Positions 1 through 6,654 of a stretch of 27,401 nt of DNA are shown piece after piece. Below the pieces are notes generated by a model, which was not told the origin of the DNA, searched no databases, and was given only the letters and a program-made list of their open reading frames with translations. Within the stretch, counting starts at the first letter, position 1. Each line of letters begins with the position of its first letter. The DNA comes from CAZTXD01 sp964617995 (GTDB lineage Bacteria > Actinomycetota > Acidimicrobiia > Spongiisociales > ZC4RG35): assembly GCA_964617995.1 (NCBI GenBank), contig CAZTXD010000038.1, positions 1-27,401 of the forward strand, read 5' to 3'. The translations under genes and the position numbers were made by a program.

Positions 1-1
1 C

Positions 2-55
2 CCGTTTTCGCGCATCGAAGGCGCGCTATAGCGCGCATTCGATGCGCGAAAACGG
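2..55. terminator. 54-bp near-perfect palindrome after the homocysteine methyltransferase
   Basis: Positions 2-28 and 29-55 are reverse complements with a single mismatch (G20 against A37). The inner 16 bases (21-36) are themselves a perfect palindrome, and the outer arms (2-19 and 38-55) are 18 bp and perfect. It begins 5 bases after the TAG stop (61-63) of the minus-strand methyltransferase, so it would fold as a very long hairpin at the 3' end of that transcript. There is no clear U-tract before the window ends, so a factor-assisted or bidirectional terminator, or an extragenic palindromic element, fits equally well. Confidence 0.6.
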
Positions 56-60
56 AGGAG

Positions 61-1062
61 CTATGTCTTGCGGCGGCGGTTGCGACGGGGACCGGCCGTA
101 GCCGCAGGTGCGCTGGCGTCCAGACGGGAGACTATCTCGCCATGGTCGGGACGGACTCCTGACGGCAGCGAGTCGACCGCCCGGCGGATAGCCGCCACAT
201 GCTCGGGGGTCGAACCGCAGCAGGCTCCGATGATCCTGGCCCCCGCCCGGATGGCCAGCTCCACGTAGTCGCCCATGCCGTCGGGTCCTACCGGGTAGAC
301 GAGCCGGTCGGTCTCATACAGGGGCATCCCGCAGTTGGCTTTGGTCACCGTCACCGCCTCCGGGGACACGGCGGTGATGTCCAGCGCCGCGGCCACGGCG
401 TCGCCGGGGCCGATCCCGCAGTTGGCGCCCACACCCGCCGGGGCACCCTTCCGGGCCGCCCACCACTCGCCCAGCTCCTTCCCGGTGATGCCCATCATCG
501 TCCGCCCGTTGGTGTCGAAGCTGAGCGTGGCGACCACGGGGAGACCCAGTCCGGAGGTGGCATCCACGGCCGCTTCCAGCTCCTCCCACGACGACAGCGT
601 CTCGATCCACAGAACATCGACGCCCGACTCCGCCAGGGCCGCCGCCTGCTCCGCGAAGACTTCCACGCCGGCATCGTGCGACAGCGGTCCCAGCGGCTCG
701 AACAGGTCGCCGGTGGGACCGATGCTCCCGGCGATGGCCACCGGTCGACCGGCATCGGCGGCAGCGACCGACGCCCGCTCCACCGCCGCCCGATTCAACT
801 CCGCCACCCTGTCCTGGAGCCCGTGTAGGGCCAGTCGCCGGCGGTTGCCCCCGAAGGTGTTGGTGAGGACGATGTCTGATCCGGCTTCGATGAAGCTGCG
901 GTGGACCTTCTCCACCAGGTCGGGCTCGGTCAGGTTGAGCAGCTCGGGGCAGCCCCCTCCCTCCAGCCCGAGGGAGAACAGGGTGGTGCCCATCGCCCCG
1001 TCGGCCACCAGGATCCGGTGATCTGCCAGGAGACCATCGAAGTTCGTACATCGCTCTGTCAC
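61..1062 (-). CDS. Homocysteine S-methyltransferase (betaine--homocysteine methyltransferase-like)
   Basis: This 333-residue protein is a single-domain, Zn-dependent homocysteine S-methyltransferase (Pfam S-methyl_trans, as in BHMT, MmuM and the MetH N-terminus). The family signatures are visible: DGAMGTTL near residue 21, TNTFGGNR near 68, the zinc-ligand motif GANCG (Cys215) and GACCGS (Cys281, Cys282). Family members move a methyl group from betaine or S-methylmethionine to homocysteine, giving methionine in the cytosol. The donor cannot be read from sequence. The nearby osmoprotectant importer and dimethylglycine dehydrogenase favour betaine, which would release dimethylglycine. The GTG start at 1062 is preceded by GGAGG (1069-1073) with 6 bases spacing. 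The leader holds a SAM-II-like riboswitch, so expression probably falls when SAM is abundant. The C-terminus (about residues 310-333) is a basic, low-complexity tail. Confidence 0.88.
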   Translation of the reverse strand: MTERCTNFDGLLADHRILVADGAMGTTLFSLGLEGGGCPELLNLTEPDLVEKVHRSFIEAGSDIVLTNTFGGNRRRLALHGLQDRVAELNRAAVERASVAAADAGRPVAIAGSIGPTGDLFEPLGPLSHDAGVEVFAEQAAALAESGVDVLWIETLSSWEELEAAVDATSGLGLPVVATLSFDTNGRTMMGITGKELGEWWAARKGAPAGVGANCGIGPGDAVAAALDITAVSPEAVTVTKANCGMPLYETDRLVYPVGPDGMGDYVELAIRAGARIIGACCGSTPEHVAAIRRAVDSLPSGVRPDHGEIVSRLDASAPAATAGPRRNRRRKT

Positions 1063-1116
1063 GCGCCACCTCCATTGCTCGACGGCGATCGTCGGTGCGG
1101 TGAGACGGTCCCCGAG

Positions 1117-1145
1117 AAACGAAAGACCGCCCGGCTGGGGCGGTC
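1117..1145 (-). terminator. Riboswitch expression platform: intrinsic terminator with competing antiterminator
   Basis: In the minus-strand transcript, GACCGCCC (1145-1138), a 5-base loop and GGGCGGTC (1132-1125) form a perfect 8-bp hairpin. It is followed by TTTCGTTT (1124-1117), the classical shape of an intrinsic terminator. The 5' arm can pair instead with an upstream GGCGGTC (1165-1159) around a 13-base loop, which would disrupt the terminator. That upstream strand abuts or overlaps the 3' end of the SAM-II-like aptamer, so ligand binding could decide between the two folds. The terminator lies about 55 bases before the methyltransferase start, which fits transcriptional attenuation. Confidence 0.75.
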
Positions 1146-1160
1146 AGGAGACTCTCGCGA

Positions 1161-1221
1161 CCGCCGCTTTAGCTGTATTTCTCATCGCGCCCGCAAGCTG
1201 ACGATCAAATCGGCGCGCCCT
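1161..1221 (-). promoter_or_regulatory. SAM-II-like riboswitch aptamer
   Basis: Read on the minus strand, the region follows the H-type pseudoknot layout of SAM-II. P1 is CGCGCC (1217-1212) pairing with GGCGCG (1191-1186), 6 perfect bp. The conserved GAUUU loop follows P1 (1211-1207). P2 is formed by GCUUGC (1198-1193) with GCUAAAGC (1173-1166), leaving the conserved U (1171) unpaired as in the SAM-contacting position. The A-rich loop AUGAGAAAUACA (1185-1174) matches the usual UGAUAAAUGUA type. Position just upstream of a methionine-synthesis gene supports the call. SAM-II is best known from Proteobacteria and Bacteroidota, so its presence here is unusual. Identified by eye; no covariance model was run. 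Confidence 0.82.
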
Positions 1222-1288
1222 CACCCTATCAGAGAAGAGAGCCCGTGAGAACCCAATTCCCTATCCTGTCTCGCGGATCCGGCACGGA

Positions 1289-2563
1289 ATGATTCCTCCC
1301 TCACCTACCCGTCAGGCGCTGGCCGTGTGGCCGCTCTTCGTCGCCATCGCGTTGCTCATGCTGGGCAACGGCCTCCAGTCGTCCCTCATCGGCCTGCGTG
1401 CCGACCTGGAGGGTTTCGCCACTGCCACGGTGGGTCTGGTGATGGCCGGCTACTACGCCGGTTTCCTCGTCGGCTCCCTGGCCACCCCCCAGATCGTGGC
1501 CCGGGTGGGTCATGTGCGTGTCTACGCCGGGCTGGCCTCCCTCGCCTCGACCGCCACCCTCGCCCACATCCTGTTGGTCGACCCGGCGGCCTGGTTCCTC
1601 TTCCGGCTCATGACCGGCACCTGTCTCGCCGGGCTGTACATCGTGGCGGAGAGCTGGCTCAACGGCACGGCCACGGATGCCATCCGGGGCCGCCTCCTCG
1701 CCATCTACATGGTGGTCGCCACGACCGGACTGGCGGCGGGACAGCTGCTGCTCACGGCCAGCGAACCGGGAGGCTTCGTCCTCTTCGTGGTGGCCTCGTT
1801 GCTCGTGTCGCTGGCGGTGGTTCCTGTGGCGCTGGTGTCGTATCGGGAGCCGAAGATACCCGGGCTGGGGAGGATCCCTTATCGCCTCATCATGCGCACG
1901 GCTCCCATCGGGCTGGTGGGCGCCTTCATAACCGGGGCCGCCAACGGGGCGCTGCTGGCGATGGGAGCCGTTTGGGGAGCACGAAGCGGTCTCCCGGTCT
2001 CCCGTATCGCTCTCTTGCTGACCCTCACGTTGCTCGGCGGCGTGTTCATCCAGCTTCCGCTCGGGGCCCTCTCCGACCGGTTCAGTCGCCGGCGCATCAT
2101 CTTCATCACCACGACCGTCGCCGCCGTTCTCGCTCTCCTGATGGGCATGCTGGAGCCCTCCGGACTCGCCGCGGCCATGGTGATCTTCCTGCTGGGGGGG
2201 TCTACGTTCCCGATGTACTCGCTGAGCGGATCCCACGTCAACGACCTTCTCGGACCGGAGATGACCGTGGGCGCCAGCTCGGCGATCGTGCTCGCCAACG
2301 GCGCCGGCTCCATCCTCGGTCCCCTGGGCGCCGGTATCGCCATGACGGCACTCGGTCCCGGGGGACTGTGGACGACCATCGGCGTCATCCACGGTGCGTT
2401 GGCCATATACGCCGCCTGGCGGCTGCTGCGCCGCTGGGACATCCCCGCCCCCTTCAAGCGGCGCTACACCCCCTATCCGGCCCGTTCCGGAGGCCTGCGG
2501 TTTCTCGCCGCTCCCAGGAACGGCCGAGAGCGGGGGTTCGACTCAGATTCCCTTGGGACGTAG
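1289..2563 (+). CDS. MFS transporter (YcaD-like)
   Basis: A 424-residue polytopic membrane protein of the major facilitator superfamily. About twelve hydrophobic segments are spread over residues 12-385. Between the two halves lies a basic loop, and the loop between segments 8 and 9 region carries a GALSDRFSRRR motif (the MFS loop 2/3-type G-x-x-x-D-R-x-x-R-R signature). The overall pattern resembles the YcaD/UMF family of small-molecule transporters, but the substrate cannot be inferred. It is divergent from the methyltransferase and shares the 1063-1288 intergenic region with its riboswitch. The 3' end runs 21 bases into the 3' end of the convergent ABC permease gene. The ATG start has no strong ribosome-binding site; an internal GTG near 1324 is an alternative. 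The C-terminal 40 residues are hydrophilic and probably cytoplasmic. Confidence 0.8.
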   Translation: MIPPSPTRQALAVWPLFVAIALLMLGNGLQSSLIGLRADLEGFATATVGLVMAGYYAGFLVGSLATPQIVARVGHVRVYAGLASLASTATLAHILLVDPAAWFLFRLMTGTCLAGLYIVAESWLNGTATDAIRGRLLAIYMVVATTGLAAGQLLLTASEPGGFVLFVVASLLVSLAVVPVALVSYREPKIPGLGRIPYRLIMRTAPIGLVGAFITGAANGALLAMGAVWGARSGLPVSRIALLLTLTLLGGVFIQLPLGALSDRFSRRRIIFITTTVAAVLALLMGMLEPSGLAAAMVIFLLGGSTFPMYSLSGSHVNDLLGPEMTVGASSAIVLANGAGSILGPLGAGIAMTALGPGGLWTTIGVIHGALAIYAAWRLLRRWDIPAPFKRRYTPYPARSGGLRFLAAPRNGRERGFDSDSLGT

Positions 2564-3334
2564 ATAACGCTCGGCCAGGGCTGCGAGAAAGTCGATCAGG
2601 AGGGCAAGGGCGGCCACCATGGCACCGGCAATGAAGACGGCCGCATCCCGACGCAATTGCAGCCCCGATATGATGGAGGCTCCGAGTCCGCCCGCGCCTA
2701 TCAGAACCGCCAGCGTGGCGGTACCGACGTTGATCACCAGAGCCGTGCGAATCCCGGCGAGGATGATGGGCACAGCGAGGGGCAGCTCGATCCCGAAGAG
2801 GGCCTGCCGCTTGGACAGACCCATGCCGCGACCCGCCTCTATCACCGCCTGGTCGACCTGCTGGAGGCCCACCATCGTGTTACGCAGAACCGGCAGCAGG
2901 GCGATGACGAGCAAGGCAACGATGGCCGTCCTGGTCCCGGTTCCGAAGAACCCAGCGAAGAGAACGAGGAGGCCGAAGGCGGGGGCCGCCTGGCCCGCAT
3001 TGGCGAATCCCAGGATCGGCGGGGCGAACCTCTTGAAAGCGGGCCGAGTGATGAAGATCCCGACCGGGATCGCGATCAACACCACCAGCAGAGTGGACCA
3101 GAACGTCAGGTTGATGTGCTGGAAGATCTGGCCCCTCAGCCGAGTCCAATCCAGGATCCGGGCCATGGTCGTGTCGACCTCCGAGTAGAACCACACCGCG
3201 GCCACCGATGTTGTCAGGATGATGAGGAACGCTGGGGTGACGAACAGATCCATCCTTTCCCGAATCAGAGACGCCATGGCGGAACGAGGCCTATCGGAGC
3301 TGTCGGTCAGCCGGAGGAACTGAAACGAGCTCAT
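2543..3334 (-). CDS. Osmoprotectant ABC transporter permease (OpuBD/YehW-type)
   Basis: A 263-residue permease of the BPD_transp_1 fold, with about six membrane segments between residues 30 and 250. The EAA-type cytoplasmic loop is visible as QAVIEAGRGMGLSKRQALF (about residues 158-176), the contact site for the ATPase, and GIRTALVINVGTATLAVLIGAGGLG follows, which is typical of glycine betaine/choline/carnitine permeases. The ATG overlaps the ATPase stop as ATGA (3331-3334), so translation is coupled. It is the last gene of the four-gene importer operon and would pair with the permease at 4504-5160 as a heterodimer. Compared with that partner it has an extra N-terminal stretch of about 40 residues. 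Confidence 0.9.
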   Translation of the reverse strand: MSSFQFLRLTDSSDRPRSAMASLIRERMDLFVTPAFLIILTTSVAAVWFYSEVDTTMARILDWTRLRGQIFQHINLTFWSTLLVVLIAIPVGIFITRPAFKRFAPPILGFANAGQAAPAFGLLVLFAGFFGTGTRTAIVALLVIALLPVLRNTMVGLQQVDQAVIEAGRGMGLSKRQALFGIELPLAVPIILAGIRTALVINVGTATLAVLIGAGGLGASIISGLQLRRDAAVFIAGAMVAALALLIDFLAALAERYLRPKGI

Positions 3335-4488
3335 CCTCTCGCGACCGCCTGCCGATCACGCTCGGTCTGCTGCATGGTGGCGATCAGCTCCATCAGGGTC
3401 TCCACACGGATCACTCCCCGGTAGCTACCGTCCGGCGAGACACAGCAGGCCGTGCCCACGGCGGACTGCAGCATCTTCTCCAGAGCGTCCCTGAGCGTGT
3501 CCTCCGGCTCGACGGTCACCCGTACCGCCTTGCCCGCCTGGGCCAGTCCGACAGCCTCGTTGACGGAGGCCCGGTCGAGCCACCTCGAGGGCGCTCCCTT
3601 CTCGTCCAGGTAGAGGATCCAGTCGCTCCCAGAGGTCTCCAGTGCCCGAAGCACCTCATCGCGGGAGGAGGGCGCCGTCACCGTCGTCACGTCGCCGACC
3701 TCGATCTCTGCGGCTCTCAACAGGTTGAGGCCCTTCAGCGTGGCCCCCGCACCGAGGAAGTCCTCGACGAACCTGGATGCCGGACCGGCCAGGATGGCCT
3801 CGGGGGTGTCGTGTTGGGCGATCACCGACTGCTGCTGGAGGATGGCGATGCGGTCACCCATCTTGATGGCCTCGTCGATGTCGTGAGTCACGAACACGAT
3901 CGTCTTCTGCAACTCGGCCTGGAGACGCAGGAACTCGTTCTGGAGGCGGTCGCGGGCGATGGGGTCGACGGCTCCGAAAGGCTCGTCCATCAACAGGACC
4001 TGAGGATCGCCGGCCAGGGCTCGGGCCACGCCGACACGCTGTGCCTGACCACCCGACAGCTCTTTGGGATAGCGGCCACGATAGATGGAAGGCTCCATGC
4101 CAACGAGGTCGAGCAACTCGTCGACTCTCGACTGGATGCGAGGCTCGTCCCAATCGAGGAGCCGCGGGACAGTTGAGATGTTGTCGGCGATGGTCCGGTG
4201 GGGGAAGAGGCCGATCTGCTGAATGACGTAGCCCATCTTGCGTCGTAGGTGATCGGCATTGACGTCGGTCACGTCCTCGCCCTCGAAGAAGATGCGGCCC
4301 CCGGTCGGCTCGATCATGCGGTTGATCAAACGCAGCGTCGTGCTCTTGCCGCATCCCGACGGCCCGACCAGAACGAGGATCTCTCCCTTGAGGATCTCCA
4401 GATCGAGTTGGCGGACGGCAGGCGCCTCGGTGCCCGGATAGGTCTTCTCGACCCCCTCCAGCTTGATCAGCACTTCGCCTTCGGTCAT
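3331..4488 (-). CDS. Osmoprotectant ABC transporter ATP-binding protein with CBS domains (OpuCA-type)
   Basis: A 385-residue ATPase that powers uptake of betaine/choline-type solutes. Walker A is GPSGCGKST (residues 42-50), the signature is LSGGQAQRVGVARAL (about 144-158), and Walker B is LLMDEPFG (165-172) followed by the H-loop in VTHDIDEA. The region beyond about residue 250 is a tandem CBS pair, seen as two D-x-T-V-T/E-D-T-L-R-D-A repeats; in OpuA/OpuC homologues this senses ionic strength or cyclic di-AMP. The start ATG at 4488 has GGAGG seven bases upstream. It lies 15 bases after the first permease and overlaps the second by 4 bases. The CBS pair separates it from amino-acid importers and supports the osmoprotectant assignment. 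Confidence 0.92.
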   Translation of the reverse strand: MTEGEVLIKLEGVEKTYPGTEAPAVRQLDLEILKGEILVLVGPSGCGKSTTLRLINRMIEPTGGRIFFEGEDVTDVNADHLRRKMGYVIQQIGLFPHRTIADNISTVPRLLDWDEPRIQSRVDELLDLVGMEPSIYRGRYPKELSGGQAQRVGVARALAGDPQVLLMDEPFGAVDPIARDRLQNEFLRLQAELQKTIVFVTHDIDEAIKMGDRIAILQQQSVIAQHDTPEAILAGPASRFVEDFLGAGATLKGLNLLRAAEIEVGDVTTVTAPSSRDEVLRALETSGSDWILYLDEKGAPSRWLDRASVNEAVGLAQAGKAVRVTVEPEDTLRDALEKMLQSAVGTACCVSPDGSYRGVIRVETLMELIATMQQTERDRQAVARG

Positions 4489-4503
4489 GGGATGGGCCTC
4501 CGT

Positions 4504-5160
4504 TCAGCGTATTCCGGGTGAGGTCGTGGCACGGCGGAAGATCAGGAAAGTCGAGTCGAGGGCGAGCGCCAGGAGGATCGTTAGGAGCGTCCCGGTCCAG
4601 ATGGCCTCCATCGAGTTGGATAGCCCCAGCCTGCCCAGGCCGTTGTTGATGAAGTCGCCGAGACCGCCTCCTCCGACGAGCGTCGCAATGGCGGCGATAC
4701 CGGTGATGAGCAGCGTCGAGACCCGCACTCCGGTGATGATCACGGGCCAGGCGAGGGGCAGCTCGATCCGCCACAGCCTCTGACGGGAGCTGAGGCCCAT
4801 ACCGCGGGCCGACTCGAGCACTGCCTGATCGACGCCGTTGAGCCCGGCAACCGTATTCCGCAGGATCGGTAGCAGGGCATACATGGTGAGGGCCACGAAC
4901 GGCGCCCAGAACCCCAGCCCGAAGATTGGGATGAAGATCACGAAGAGGGCGAGTGAGGGGAGGGTGAGGAAGACGCTGGCGATCCCCAAGCTCAGCTCAC
5001 GCGCGAAGGGCCGGTGTCGGACCCAGATCCCCAAGGTCACCGAGATGAGCGTTCCCGTGACGAATACCGCCACAACGTAACCCAGGTGCTCGAGTGTAGC
5101 CACCACGATCGCGCCCGATCTGTTACTCATGAACTCAATCAGGCTCTGTAGGCCTTCCAT
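4504..5160 (-). CDS. Osmoprotectant ABC transporter permease (OpuBB/YehY-type)
   Basis: A 218-residue BPD_transp_1 permease with about five to six membrane segments. The EAA loop reads QAVLESARGMGLSSRQRL (about residues 124-141), followed by LPLAWPVIITGVRVSTLLITGIAAIATLVGGGGLG, the conserved stretch of betaine/choline permeases. It is the second gene of the operon, after the binding protein, from which it is separated by 56 bases containing a stable hairpin. AGGAGG stands directly before the ATG at 5160. Length is normal for this family (about 210-220 residues). Confidence 0.92.
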   Translation of the reverse strand: MEGLQSLIEFMSNRSGAIVVATLEHLGYVVAVFVTGTLISVTLGIWVRHRPFARELSLGIASVFLTLPSLALFVIFIPIFGLGFWAPFVALTMYALLPILRNTVAGLNGVDQAVLESARGMGLSSRQRLWRIELPLAWPVIITGVRVSTLLITGIAAIATLVGGGGLGDFINNGLGRLGLSNSMEAIWTGTLLTILLALALDSTFLIFRRATTSPGIR

Positions 5161-5177
5161 GTTCCTCCTGAGTCAGG

Positions 5178-5205
5178 GAGTGGGGGACCGGTTGGTCCCC
5201 CACTC
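5178..5205 (-). terminator. Intercistronic hairpin between binding protein and permease
   Basis: GAGTGGGGGACC (5178-5189), loop GGTT, and GGTCCCCCACTC (5194-5205) form a perfect 12-bp stem beginning 11 bases after the binding-protein stop. No U-tract follows, so it is more likely a partial terminator or a 3'-end stabiliser. Such hairpins are common between binding-protein and permease genes, where they help give an excess of binding protein over membrane parts. Confidence 0.65.
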
Positions 5206-5216
5206 GTCGCCGAGTG

Positions 5217-6164
5217 TCAGCCGTCGATGACCCCTTCATCGATGAGGTACTGGCGGGCAACGTCCTCGGGAGGCTGGCCCTCCTCCGATACCTGCGTGTT
5301 GAGCTCAGTCATCCGCTCCTGGGTGAGGGGGCTGAGGATGGCGTCGGCGATGGCGTCGAAGGCCTCGGGCGCCTCCTGGTACTTGTCGTCCCGCAGGTTC
5401 ATCGAGATGTTGTACAGGATCATCACTCCGGGATCCTCGACCAGGGTCAGTCCGAGGGGAACGATGCGACCGTCGGTCGTGAACACCTCGCCGAAATCGC
5501 AATCGTCGCTCGCGGTCTGGGTGTAGATGAGACCGGTGTCGAGGATCTGGATCTGCGACTGGGGGATGGTGTACCCGGTGGCCTCCTCGAACAGGATCAG
5601 ACCGTCATCGCGCACCGGGAACTCCGACTCCATGCACACCACGGCGTCCGGGTTGGCTTCCAGATAGTCGGCCATTCCCTGCATGTCGAATGCCCCCTCG
5701 GCCTCGGTCAGACCAGGCGACGAGACGAACCCGTAGGTGTTGTTGAACGGTGCCCTACCGAGCCAGCGGATGCCATTCTCGGCCAGATCGTTCTCCCGTA
5801 CGTAGGTGGTCAGCTCTTCGGGGTCGCTTGGCACCTCGCCAGGCACGCCCAGGTGGACGGAGTATCCCGTCCCGTTGTACTCCATGTAGGTGTCGATGTC
5901 GCCGCGCAGCAGCGCCTCGCGGGCGGGCGCGGTACCGCCCAGGTCGATGTTGTCCTCGACCGTGGCGCCGGCTTCCTCGAAGGCGAGCTTGAGCACGTGG
6001 CCCAAGAAGAGCTGCTCGTCAAAGTCCTTGGAGCCAACGGAGATGTTGATCCCCGCCAGCGACCCGTCTCCAGCGACACCGTCGCCGTCGCCGCAGGCGG
6101 CAAGGACTAGGGCGACCAACGCGAACAGTGAGATCGCGGTCAGTCGTCGGCTTAGTCGGTGCAT
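5217..6164 (-). CDS. Osmoprotectant (glycine betaine/choline-type) substrate-binding lipoprotein
   Basis: A 315-residue exported lipoprotein of the OpuAC/QAT family. The N-terminus has a signal peptide MHRLSRR plus a hydrophobic run ending in the lipobox LVLAAC, with Cys24 as the lipidated residue. The mature protein opens with VGSKDFDEQLFLGHVL, the standard start of this family, and shows TAPAREALLRGDIDTYMEYNGTGY, in which aromatic residues would help cage a quaternary amine. I chose the ATG at 6164 because it fits the signal peptide and has AGAGGAAG just upstream; the open frame upstream runs into the repeat array and assembly gap and is not coding. First gene of the importer operon, behind the operator at 6218-6278. 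The exact ligand (betaine, choline, carnitine, proline betaine) is not determinable. Confidence 0.92.
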   Translation of the reverse strand: MHRLSRRLTAISLFALVALVLAACGDGDGVAGDGSLAGINISVGSKDFDEQLFLGHVLKLAFEEAGATVEDNIDLGGTAPAREALLRGDIDTYMEYNGTGYSVHLGVPGEVPSDPEELTTYVRENDLAENGIRWLGRAPFNNTYGFVSSPGLTEAEGAFDMQGMADYLEANPDAVVCMESEFPVRDDGLILFEEATGYTIPQSQIQILDTGLIYTQTASDDCDFGEVFTTDGRIVPLGLTLVEDPGVMILYNISMNLRDDKYQEAPEAFDAIADAILSPLTQERMTELNTQVSEEGQPPEDVARQYLIDEGVIDG

Positions 6165-6217
6165 GTTTCTTCCTCTTTCGTCGACAGGAACAGAGCGGAT
6201 GAACCACCACGTGTGTG

Positions 6218-6278
6218 GATATCCGCCTATTTCCACCATACGGGCCGTAACCGTATGGCGGAAATCCGCGGATATCAA
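6218..6278 (-). promoter_or_regulatory. Promoter and palindromic operator of the osmoprotectant importer operon
   Basis: On the minus strand TTGATA (6278-6273), a 17-base spacer and TACGGT (6255-6250) form a good sigma-70-type promoter. A large imperfect inverted repeat covers it: arms 6218-6243 and 6251-6276 match at 23 of 26 positions around a 7-base spacer. Each arm ends in a TTCC-A/G-CCATACGG core (6231-6243 on plus, 6263-6251 on minus). The same core, TTCCACGATACGG or GCCACCATACGG, occurs in both promoters at 11995-12149. A dimeric regulator sitting here would block or modulate RNA polymerase. Confidence 0.7.
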
Positions 6279-6309
6279 CTGAATCTGGGGGGCATCATGT
6301 CGGATCCAT

Positions 6310-6601
6310 GAAACCCAGGGTTCNNNNNNNNNNNNNNNNNNNNNNNNNNNNNNNNNNNNNNNNNNNNNNNNNNNNNNNNNNNNNNNNNNNNNNNNNNNNN
6401 NNNNNNNNNNNNNNNNNNNNNNNCACGCCCCCGCAGGCGGGGCCTGGAGCCCACTGTTCCCCGGCGTGGGCGATGGGGGGGAAACCCAGGGTTCCACGCC
6501 CCCGCAGGCGGGGCCTGGAGCCCACTGTTCCCCGGCGTGGGCGATGGGGCGGAAACCCAGGTTTCCATGCCCCGGCAGGCGGGGCTTGGAGCCCACTGTT
6601 C
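6310..6601 (+). repeat. Left array of 71-bp palindromic tandem repeats (interrupted by gap)
   Basis: Three copies with an exact 71-base period follow the gap (equivalent points at 6424, 6495, 6566), and a partial copy (6310-6323) precedes it. Each unit contains a core palindrome GGAAACCCAGGGTTCC and a second GC-rich hairpin (GCCCCCGC, AG, GCGGGGC). Copies 1 and 2 are nearly identical; copy 3 has diverged slightly and stops at GCCCACTGTTC (6591-6601), just before the nuclease-like gene. The array is open in several frames, which produces spurious reading frames. Confidence 0.9.
6324..6423. other. Assembly gap (100 N)
   Basis: A run of exactly 100 N, the conventional placeholder for a scaffold gap of unknown size. 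It falls inside the 71-bp tandem array, so the true number of repeat copies is unknown; the break was probably caused by the repeats. Confidence 0.98.
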
Positions 6602-6654
6602 AGTTCACCGACAAGGGTCTAGGCAGGCGCCTCCCGATCTGGCACGGTGACCGT

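Noticed and set aside
1223..1256. Possible promoter for the riboswitch leader (TTGGGT and TGATAG on the minus strand)
   Set aside because: The spacer is 19 bases (22 to the alternative TAGGGT), and neither hexamer is strong. A promoter must lie near here, but these elements are not convincing enough to list.
1286..1296. Perfect short palindrome GGAATGATTCC over the MFS start codon
   Set aside because: Eleven bases with no second copy at the related promoters; could easily be chance.
6165..6596. Long minus-strand frame extending the binding lipoprotein upstream through the repeats and gap
   Set aside because: It crosses 100 N, has repeat-derived peptide sequence, and would place the signal peptide internally. 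The ATG at 6164 with its lipobox fits far better.
6424..6601. CRISPR array
   Set aside because: The tandem units are contiguous 71-bp copies without unique spacers, and no cas genes are present.
6466..6654. N-terminal extension of the nuclease-like protein into the left repeat array
   Set aside because: The added residues are translated 71-bp repeat; homology-like features begin only after the ATG at 6655.
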